This document shows, piece by piece, positions 8,333 to 15,353 of a stretch of DNA of 30,929 nt (position 1 is the first letter of the stretch; the number at the start of each line of letters is the position of its first letter). The notes under the pieces were generated by a model, which made no database searches, had not been told where the DNA came from, and was given only the letters and a program-made list of their open reading frames with translations. The DNA lies in the NCBI GenBank assembly GCA_033763595.1, contig JANRKH010000033.1:1-30929 (forward strand). The letters run 5' to 3'. The translations under genes and the position numbers were made by a program. Source of the DNA: JANRKH01 sp033763595 (GTDB taxonomy: Bacteria > Pseudomonadota > Alphaproteobacteria > Rickettsiales > Rickettsiaceae).

Positions 8333-9933
8333 AATTCTTCTTTTATTCTCTGGTTTGTTTTATTTGGAACGAGTTCTTTTAGTATTTCTGTTGCTTCAGG
8401 GGCGAATTTTCTTAAAATCTCCTCAGGCACATGCCTGCTCTTCATATGATTTAATATTAAACTTGTTTTTTCTTGAAAATATCTATCTCGAATGGATTGA
8501 AAATTATTACCAGAGACTCCAATTTCGTGATCTTTATACACTATTCTAAACCTCATATCCCTTGATGAAGAATTGGGGTAGTCAGATATTTTCTTCAGAA
8601 AATTATAGTTTAGGTCTTGAGCGAGATGAATGAGGGATTTGTCTAAATCTTGGACATCCCAGATATACTTCATAATAACTTCGGTCCAGTAATCAGAGGC
8701 GCTTCGTGCGCTGAGTAGTATAAGGTCGAGATTCAGATTTCCGTTTAGGTTATTTTGAATCTCAAAACTACCTTTTGTCCCGAAGCCTGACCTTGATTCT
8801 GTAACAAGTGAGAAGTTTTTTAAGTTGCAACTTAAATTATCATTATCAATTATGTAGTTAGTGTTTAGTTCAAGATTAAATTTTTTTTGACTAATTAGTT
8901 GTATTATTTCTTTCGAAAAATCTACAGTCTCTTGATCCGTAAGATAAAGGGTTAAAAAACTTTTATTTTTGATTTTGGTAAATTCCTTTATCAAAAACTT
9001 AACAAAATTATTTTTTAGAGCAAAATTATAATTGATGTCTATAAACTTTCTATTATCAGTGAAGTCAAATTCACCTACACCATTTATGCTGATATTGTCG
9101 TCACTGAAATTCTCAAAAGAGCAGCGCATTACTGCATCTTGCAATATGTTCTTATAGCTAAGCTGATCTTTTTTTGAGTGAATATCTAAATTAATTGTTC
9201 CGTAAATATTTTCGTTATGGTCACTTGCTTTGATAAGTCCTCCATGAAGTGCAGGGCTATATGAATAGTTCGTTATGTTTGATGCGATATTTATCCGAAG
9301 ACTCTTTGGTAGATTGTCTAAAATTTCAGCAAAAGATGTATATTCTGGAGTTTGATTCGGTTTAATCGTTATAGATGTTTCATGTATGTCAGAAATTTTA
9401 CCGGATTTGCTGACGGCAGAAAACTCATAAAAGTTCAACTTAATTTCTTCTATGTAATTTAATATTCTGTAGGGCTTTGCGAAAATTTTTCTCAGTATAA
9501 CGGAATCGAGTCGTGTTTTAATTTTATGTTCAGTATCAAGCTTAAAGTCAATAGATTCCTTTTTTGTAACAATTTGCCCTGTGCCATTGTAAAACAAAAC
9601 AAGTGAGAAGGTCCAAGGGTTAAATCCAAGATACACTGGTTTTTCCATGGAGATTTTCATATCTTTTTTGCCATGATACTCGGCCCCACTAAATTCTATA
9701 CCGATAAACTGTGAGGATATATTGTAAGATTTTTTTGCAAAGCTTATATATGTTTTATGCGGAAGAAAGATTCTGTTGTTTTCATCAACAAAGGTATGTT
9801 TTGCAGCATTCCAAAAAAGATGAATTGAATATAGTGATAAACTATAAAAAATGCCAAATACTGCAAATAAAAAAACTACAACGCCTGGAAAATATTTATA
9901 AAAAAGCTTTCTACTCTTTGGAGATTTTTTCAT
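8311..9933 (-). CDS. Membrane-anchored protein of unknown function
   Basis: I do not recognise a family with confidence. The 540-residue protein has a basic N terminus, one transmembrane helix at about 15-40 (YFPGVVVFLFAVFGIFYSLSL), then a long, beta-rich polar domain that should face the periplasm. The repeated alternation of short hydrophobic strands and Asn/Asp-rich turns (for example NINLDIHSKKD-like segments, LELNTNYIIDN, SFEIQNNLNGNLNLDLIL) recalls AsmA- or DUF2125-like envelope proteins of Alphaproteobacteria. That comparison is a guess from texture. It overlaps tlc by 23 bases and ispB by 22 bases, so it belongs to the tlc-ispB-ppdK transcription unit. There are no signs of decay. Confidence 0.7.
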   Translation of the reverse strand: MKKSPKSRKLFYKYFPGVVVFLFAVFGIFYSLSLYSIHLFWNAAKHTFVDENNRIFLPHKTYISFAKKSYNISSQFIGIEFSGAEYHGKKDMKISMEKPVYLGFNPWTFSLVLFYNGTGQIVTKKESIDFKLDTEHKIKTRLDSVILRKIFAKPYRILNYIEEIKLNFYEFSAVSKSGKISDIHETSITIKPNQTPEYTSFAEILDNLPKSLRINIASNITNYSYSPALHGGLIKASDHNENIYGTINLDIHSKKDQLSYKNILQDAVMRCSFENFSDDNISINGVGEFDFTDNRKFIDINYNFALKNNFVKFLIKEFTKIKNKSFLTLYLTDQETVDFSKEIIQLISQKKFNLELNTNYIIDNDNLSCNLKNFSLVTESRSGFGTKGSFEIQNNLNGNLNLDLILLSARSASDYWTEVIMKYIWDVQDLDKSLIHLAQDLNYNFLKKISDYPNSSSRDMRFRIVYKDHEIGVSGNNFQSIRDRYFQEKTSLILNHMKSRHVPEEILRKFAPEATEILKELVPNKTNQRIKEELWQKLIK

Positions 9934-11521
9934 ATGCTGCAGATAATAAAACTACGTTACCGATCCAAGCGATTATAATTATCAAAAAAAATGGTAAAAG
10001 TATAGGAGTAAGATCGCCAAAATCTAAATTAGGAAAAAAAATAAATAAACCTGATTGTATAATCGCACCAAGCGATTTGCCAACCTTAGATCCAATAACT
10101 TCTGCAGCAGCTTTACCCTTGGATCTTAGTTCATTATCTAGAGGCATATAAGCTATTTCCTTCGTCGAGTCAAAAAGGGAGTATTTAAACGATTTACTTA
10201 AGATGTTTTGAGCCGCGCCTGCTATAACAGCTGCTAGCAACGGATCAAACAAAAGGGTTCTATTATCTATATTATACTTAGAAAACATAAAAAAAACGAA
10301 AAATGCAAGGCCGGTAACGCCTATCATACCTGGAGTTGCAAGAGCAGAAACTCGCCAACTACACACTCTTACTATGTTACTGCCCACAAACATAAATAAC
10401 ACGCATGACACGCCCATCCAAATATTAAAATGCCCCATAAACGCAAGATATTCGGTTTGCGTTGGGCATAATTCCCTTATTTTTGCTTTCCAAGGGCCTT
10501 CAAGTATGTTAATTGCAAGGCTATAGCAAATTATTATAACAGTAATGTACCATATATAGCTGGAATTATATATAAGTCTGATACTATCAGAAATAGTTAG
10601 CTTTGTTGTTTTAGAATTTTCGTCAGCATGGGTTAAATAACTGGTTTGCGATGCATATGTTTTGAGGATATATTTATTCAAAAAACGCATAAGTACCATC
10701 ATACAAAGGCCAGCCAAAATAACCGAAATAATCGATAGTTTCATACTTAGATCCGAATCGCTAGCGCCGGCGTGTTTGGCTGCGACTACTGCAAACTTAG
10801 GTATATGGGATATGTCTGAAAAATACACCATAGCGTTACCTGCAATTATTAAACCGAAGTTTCCAACGAGCCCAAAGAGTGGGTAGAATCTCCTTGCATC
10901 TTCTTTACTTACTACGTTATTTGCGAATTGCCAAAATATTAAATTTATAGTAACAACGCTCCATAATTCACAAAAAATATACATTAGAGCAAATGTCCAG
11001 TGTCCTAATATCATAAAGAACCACTTCAAATGCGGCAGTCTCGATGAAACTTCCGTAATTTTGTCTATGTTGAAGTGTAATATTTCTTTATTTGGATACA
11101 GACAAAAGCAAAAAAAAGCAAAAAAAAGCAAAAAAAATGAACAAATTAAATAAAATATCCTTTCGAGATTATATTTATTTGAGAGCTTTAAATAGACGAA
11201 TGTAAAGAGTATTGCACTAGGTAGAACTAACCATAATTTAAGAAAGCTTATAGATTCTGCTCCAATATTTGACACTATAAGACTATCCTTCACAGATCTT
11301 AGCGTTGCAAAATTATATAAAGCAAGCATCATCATCAATGACATTGGAAGAAAAAATGGAAGCTCTTTTCTTGAAACAGGGAAAAATATATCCTGGATCT
11401 TGTAAATTATTTTTGAAAGCAACTTAACTGCAAAGCATATTTGTTTGGTAACTGAAGAATTAAGATAAAACTGTAATTTTGTCAATTGTTTTTTTACTAT
11501 TTTATTCTTCTTGTAACACAT
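9911..11521 (-). CDS. tlc: ADP/ATP translocase (NTT/Tlc family)
   Basis: This inner-membrane nucleotide transporter exchanges host ATP for bacterial ADP, or imports other nucleotides in some paralogues. The 536-residue protein has about 12 hydrophobic segments and typical family blocks: ELPFFLPMSLMMMLALYNFATLRSVKDSLIVSNIGAESISFLK, then LPSAILF, FCELWSVVTINLIFWQFAN, ARRFYPLFGLVGN, EGPWKAKI and the C-terminal KEIAYMPLDNELRSKGKAAAEVIGSKVGKS (quoted in short pieces, running residues about 53-500). Substrate cannot be read from sequence. The N terminus is about 20 residues longer than usual and its ATG lies 4 bases from a family M element, so the true start may be internal. It heads a minus-strand cluster of overlapping genes. 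Confidence 0.95.
   Translation of the reverse strand: MCYKKNKIVKKQLTKLQFYLNSSVTKQICFAVKLLSKIIYKIQDIFFPVSRKELPFFLPMSLMMMLALYNFATLRSVKDSLIVSNIGAESISFLKLWLVLPSAILFTFVYLKLSNKYNLERIFYLICSFFLLFFAFFCFCLYPNKEILHFNIDKITEVSSRLPHLKWFFMILGHWTFALMYIFCELWSVVTINLIFWQFANNVVSKEDARRFYPLFGLVGNFGLIIAGNAMVYFSDISHIPKFAVVAAKHAGASDSDLSMKLSIISVILAGLCMMVLMRFLNKYILKTYASQTSYLTHADENSKTTKLTISDSIRLIYNSSYIWYITVIIICYSLAINILEGPWKAKIRELCPTQTEYLAFMGHFNIWMGVSCVLFMFVGSNIVRVCSWRVSALATPGMIGVTGLAFFVFFMFSKYNIDNRTLLFDPLLAAVIAGAAQNILSKSFKYSLFDSTKEIAYMPLDNELRSKGKAAAEVIGSKVGKSLGAIIQSGLFIFFPNLDFGDLTPILLPFFLIIIIAWIGNVVLLSAAYEKISKE
11108..11137. repeat. Three tandem 10-bp units GC(A)8 inside tlc
   Basis: The plus strand shows GCAAAAAAAA three times in a row, preceded by a partial unit. 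On the coding strand it encodes a Phe/Leu/Ala/Cys-rich transmembrane stretch (LLFFAFFCF). The unit is 10 bases, not a multiple of three, and each holds eight identical bases. Replication slippage would therefore shift the tlc reading frame. Confidence 0.9.
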
Positions 11522-11525
11522 TCTA

Positions 11526-11627
11526 TAGTCTTTTAGGTTGGATTAGATACTAGGCGCGAGGAGAGAAGCCTATGAGTATTAGGTGAGCGACGAGTCAACA
11601 ACGTAGCTAATTCAACATAAAAGACTA
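11526..11627. mobile_element. Family M MITE-like element, copy B (102 bp)
   Basis: Reads as base-for-base identical to copy A at 1044-1145, with TA at 11524-11525 and 11628-11629. It lies immediately upstream of the tlc ATG (11519-11521), so any tlc promoter must lie in it or beyond it. Confidence 0.88.
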
Positions 11628-11655
11628 TACTACCCAATCTTTTAGCGAATGGTTT

Positions 11656-11754
11656 ATACCAAGTCCCATTTTTAACAACTTACCTATAGCTCGTCACTTA
11701 ATTTTTGGGCTGCTTGAGTTGTTCATAGCATCATTGAATTCTTGGATTTGGTAT
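11656..11754. repeat. Family F palindromic repeat overlapping the 3' end of miaB
   Basis: The ends ATACCAAGTCCCATTTTTAA and GGATTTGGTAT are typical of family F, and the core retains TAGCTCGTC. The interior is diverged, with a total of 99 bp. The right 24 bases (11731-11754) are the last seven codons and stop of miaB. Confidence 0.75.
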
Positions 11755-13083
11755 TATTTCCCCGGATAAACTTGATTGGTGGGCGCTTATGATTTTTACG
11801 TCTACTATTTTGTCCATGTAATTCGTGGTTGCCGAAGTCACGTTAACGGATTGTAAATACGGGGATTTGCCTGATAATTGCCCATCAAATTTGCCAGGCT
11901 TTTCGAATAAAACTGGTAAGGTCATCCCAACGCAGCTCTGGTTGAAATTTAATTGCTGAGCGCGAATCTCATCCTGTAATATTTGCAATCTTTCTGCTTT
12001 TACGCTTTCTTCAACTTGCTTTTTTATGGAAGCGGGCGTGCCTGGCCTTGGGCTATATTTAAAGGAAAAACACTGGCTATATTTTACTTGTTTTACTATC
12101 TCAAGAGTTGCTTCAAAGTCTTTATCAGTTTCGCCGGGAAATCCTACTATAAAATCTGAAGATAATGCTATATCCTTACGAACATCACGTAACCTTTCAA
12201 TTATCTCTAAGTAAAAGTTCCTATCATGTTTTCTATTCATTTCCTTAAGTATTTTATCGGACCCAGATTGAATAGGCAAATGAAGAAAAGGCATCAGTTT
12301 CTCGGATGTTCCATGAAGCATGATTAAATCATCGCTCATATCTATCGGATGTGAAGTTATGTACCTTATTCTTTTGAGTGATTCTATTTTACTTAAAAGC
12401 TCTATTAATTTTGCAAGGGAGTAAATCTCTCCATCGCTTGTTTTTCCGTGATATGCATTAACATTTTGGCCAAGCAGAGTTACTTCTTTTGCGCCTTGAG
12501 ATACAAAAGCTAAAGTTTCCCTGTAAACATCCTCTGGAGCCCTAGAAAACTCAGCCCCACGCGTGTAAGGCACAACGCAAAAAGAACAGAATTTATCGCA
12601 CCCTTCTTGCACTGAAACAAGTGCACTGGATTTATTTGTATGGTACTCTAATGGTAGTTTATCGAATTTCTCTTCGTCTATAAAATCTAGTTCGATTAGA
12701 TTTCTACTTGCTCCTGATTTTCTAATTAACTCTGGTATATTGTGATAGCTTTGCGGCCCTACTACTATATCAACATAAGGTGCACGAGAAAAAATTTCCT
12801 CCCCTTCCGCCTGCGCTACGCATCCGGCAACCACAACTTTAAGGTCAGTACCTTGACGTTTTTTGCTATCTTTTAGTATCTTGATTCTCCCGAGTTCAGA
12901 ATAGAGTTTTTCAGATGCTTTTTCTCTAATGTGGCATGTATTAATTATTGCAAGGTTTGCATCCTCTATAGTCTCGGTAGTTGAGTATCCATGAGGCTCA
13001 AGCAAATCTTTCATTCTCATGGAATCATATACATTCATCTGACATCCATAGGTTTTAATATATAATTTATTTTGCGCTGCCAT
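11731..13083 (-). CDS. miaB: MiaB tRNA-2-methylthio-N6-dimethylallyladenosine synthase
   Basis: This radical-SAM methylthiotransferase adds the 2-methylthio group to i6A37 of tRNAs that read UNN codons. The 450-residue protein has three N-terminal cluster cysteines, C14 (TYGCQMN), C50 (INTCHIREKA) and C88 (AGCVAQ). The radical-SAM CxxxCxxC motif is at C162/C166/C169 (EGCDKFCSFCVVPYTRG). LLGQNVNAY and PLFLHLPIQSGS-type segments follow (here LMPFLHLPIQSGSDKIL), then FSYKYSPRPGTPA-like and a C-terminal TRAM domain. The catalytic machinery is complete. The last residues IPNPRIQ and the stop are encoded by the right end of a family F repeat, so the native end may have been replaced. A -10-like TATAAT lies 32 bases upstream. 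Confidence 0.96.
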   Translation of the reverse strand: MAAQNKLYIKTYGCQMNVYDSMRMKDLLEPHGYSTTETIEDANLAIINTCHIREKASEKLYSELGRIKILKDSKKRQGTDLKVVVAGCVAQAEGEEIFSRAPYVDIVVGPQSYHNIPELIRKSGASRNLIELDFIDEEKFDKLPLEYHTNKSSALVSVQEGCDKFCSFCVVPYTRGAEFSRAPEDVYRETLAFVSQGAKEVTLLGQNVNAYHGKTSDGEIYSLAKLIELLSKIESLKRIRYITSHPIDMSDDLIMLHGTSEKLMPFLHLPIQSGSDKILKEMNRKHDRNFYLEIIERLRDVRKDIALSSDFIVGFPGETDKDFEATLEIVKQVKYSQCFSFKYSPRPGTPASIKKQVEESVKAERLQILQDEIRAQQLNFNQSCVGMTLPVLFEKPGKFDGQLSGKSPYLQSVNVTSATTNYMDKIVDVKIISAHQSSLSGEIIPNPRIQ

Positions 13084-13114
13084 TATCTTTCTACTTAAGA
13101 TTTACTTTGCGCGC

Positions 13115-13120
13115 ATTATA
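13115..13120 (-). promoter_or_regulatory. Possible -10 box for miaB
   Basis: The reverse complement reads TATAAT, followed by 31 bases to the miaB ATG. The hexamer 17 bases upstream (ATAGAA) is a poor -35, so this is a weak or activator-dependent candidate only. Confidence 0.35.
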
Positions 13121-13208
13121 TTCGAAATTTAGAAAAATTCTATAGTTTATTTTGTGCCCAGAGCTTTAGCTTATATACTTATAAGAGCATTAGAGAGCTT
13201 TACTTACT

Positions 13209-15353
13209 TCACCACCACGGAATACACCCGCAACAACCTGTCAAACTAAAGCTACTAGCAGATTGGTGATTTTCTTGATGAGGCATATGATCCTCATTTT
13301 GACTATGTCCATCAGAGTTCTGAATCGGGTTATAATTTGGAGCTTCCTCTTTTAAGTAAGTGTTGGCGTGATTTTGTTCAGTTGAGTTTACCTTGTAATC
13401 CTTTCTTGTAACATCCACCACTTGGTCTTTAGTCTCGAATTCAGTTATAATAAAACTAGATAAATCTTCAGCGCTCAAAACGCTACTAGAATTGTCAAGT
13501 GCTAATATTTTGGCAAGAAGAATTTTAGCAATAGTCTGTCCATCTTCTTTACCAAGCCTTTTGGACTCCTGACTATTGTCCGGCCCGGAGATTTTTGATT
13601 CCATAGTTTCCGTTTGATCTAATTGCCTAAAATACTTTATTAGTTTGGCAGTTTTTTCAAAAATTGAATTTGAGGAGGTTTGGATCTTTTTTTTATCAAC
13701 TTTTGCACTTAGAATTGCTGTAGCTATTTTATGCGCAATTTGCTCCATGTCATGAGGGTTACTCGCCAGTTGAGTTAAATTATTTAGTACAGATTTTTGA
13801 TGGGATTTGTCAATTGAGTTCAACAACATCCCTATCACAGTTGCCCCAGCTCCGAATCCCGGGACAAAATTACCAGCAATAGTCAATGCATCTCCAGCAT
13901 AACCTATACTTCCTTTTCTTCCAATATCTACAAAATTACTGTGAATTGAAAGAGATGCCGAATACGCTGAGTTTAACTCAAGGCATAATGAATCATAAAA
14001 AGCCCTATTGTAATCTGTGCTTAATAAAGTTTCAAAATCCTCTTCAGCTTTCTTTTGATCTGCGTAGTTTTTGGCCATTTCAAACAAGATTGACTCTATC
14101 ATTTCAATCTTAGAATAGACAGTGGTTGGCACGCCATCTATTGGAGTGGGTGCTACAGGAAGAACGATCGATGTGTCAGTCTGATCTAGTTCAGTTGCTA
14201 ATCCAGAATCATTGTTTTTTGTAGGTTTAAGACGTTCAGATTCTAGGTAACTTATTACATAATCTATTTTATGCATTATTTTGGCATAAATACCATCACT
14301 CCTTTTTAAACCTGGATCTAATTCCTCTACTAGCCTTATTAATTCTAATGACCCTGAAATTTTGGCATCTCTACTGATATCATCTAGAAGTGACTTTATA
14401 GACCCTGATAATTCTTCAGACGCGCCCACGCTATTAGATCGTTTGTTTATAGACGCGTATATGTGTTTCAGTGTTGTTTCTGTCTCATAGAGCTCTTGCA
14501 CTTGATTAAGATCATGATAAGAAGATATAAGAAACTTTTTTGAATCTAAAGATAATGGAAAACCCAAACTACTTCCTATCTTGACTCGTGGAGTATTTTT
14601 TATAGAGTCAATAACGCCTTCTAACAGATTCGGGTTTACAATTCCCTCCTCCAAAGGCTCGAAAATTGCTATTTTGTTAGCATTATCTGCTATTAAAGTT
14701 GCGAGTTTTCTTGAGCTTGCATCAATATCAATACCATTTATTTTTGTTTTAATAATCTTAGATAATTTCTCCGGTTGAAAATTATGTAGGACCTTAGTGA
14801 ATATAGTTACAAAATTATTTCTGAGCTGATCTGTGTCTCCAAATAGAGAAGATAATCTATTAACTAAACTTATGAAGTGATCTACATTATCATTGTAAAT
14901 ATCTTGAAAATCTATAACAAAGATAATCTTGTAGGAGTTTAATGAGGACATAACTTCTTTTGTAAAAAGTGCATCTTCAATATCAGCCTCTATCGCTTTA
15001 GATCCAGAGAAACCAGGTAGTTCTAATATATTCTCTTGCTCCAAACGCTGATCTTTTGCAGAGTAAACTCTTGGAGAATTTGTTACGGAAGTATCCTGAG
15101 ACTGATCCAAATGACCACCTATCTTCTCACTGATAACCAGCTTAAAGGTTTCCGGGTCTTCGTAAGCTACTAATTCTCTTCCAATTAAGTAACTTAAAAT
15201 AGTACTTTTACCAGAAGATTGGTTGCCAAACAACACAGTCAGATCTTTACCTTTAAAGTCTTGTGCCTTTTTATGAGCATCCTCGGCCATCTGGCTAATT
15301 TTCATAAGCCTTTCTCTGTTTGTAAAATTAGGCTTGATAGTTTTCTGCATCAT
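13209..15353 (-). CDS. Large dynamin/septin-like GTPase, second of a tandem pair
   Basis: The protein has about 714 residues. Near its N terminus is a P-loop VLFGNQSSGKSTIL. A switch-type ELPGFSGS follows, with Glu where Asp is usual in DxxG. Then come the segment FVIDFQDIYNDNVDHFISLVNRLSSLFG and a TK-type G4 (IFTKVL) that lacks the Asp. A middle helical region leads to a hydrophobic segment with GYAGDALTIAGNFVPGFGAGATVIGMLL, and the tail ends CCGCIPWW. It is clearly paralogous to its upstream neighbour. I chose ATG 15351-15353 because GTG 15363-15365 forms part of the Shine-Dalgarno GTGAGG; the longer GTG form adds four residues. The start lies inside the neighbour's 3' end, so expression is coupled. 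Membrane remodelling or host-membrane interaction is possible, unproven. Confidence 0.75.
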   Translation of the reverse strand: MMQKTIKPNFTNRERLMKISQMAEDAHKKAQDFKGKDLTVLFGNQSSGKSTILSYLIGRELVAYEDPETFKLVISEKIGGHLDQSQDTSVTNSPRVYSAKDQRLEQENILELPGFSGSKAIEADIEDALFTKEVMSSLNSYKIIFVIDFQDIYNDNVDHFISLVNRLSSLFGDTDQLRNNFVTIFTKVLHNFQPEKLSKIIKTKINGIDIDASSRKLATLIADNANKIAIFEPLEEGIVNPNLLEGVIDSIKNTPRVKIGSSLGFPLSLDSKKFLISSYHDLNQVQELYETETTLKHIYASINKRSNSVGASEELSGSIKSLLDDISRDAKISGSLELIRLVEELDPGLKRSDGIYAKIMHKIDYVISYLESERLKPTKNNDSGLATELDQTDTSIVLPVAPTPIDGVPTTVYSKIEMIESILFEMAKNYADQKKAEEDFETLLSTDYNRAFYDSLCLELNSAYSASLSIHSNFVDIGRKGSIGYAGDALTIAGNFVPGFGAGATVIGMLLNSIDKSHQKSVLNNLTQLASNPHDMEQIAHKIATAILSAKVDKKKIQTSSNSIFEKTAKLIKYFRQLDQTETMESKISGPDNSQESKRLGKEDGQTIAKILLAKILALDNSSSVLSAEDLSSFIITEFETKDQVVDVTRKDYKVNSTEQNHANTYLKEEAPNYNPIQNSDGHSQNEDHMPHQENHQSASSFSLTGCCGCIPWW

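Noticed and set aside
9711..10151. 146-residue plus-strand ORF across the tlc/unknown-gene junction
   Set aside because: Antisense to two supported genes, with no family features.
13172..13190. Inverted repeat CTTATA-AGTA-TATAAG near the end of the second GTPase gene
   Set aside because: Low-complexity AT palindrome, expected by chance in this base composition.
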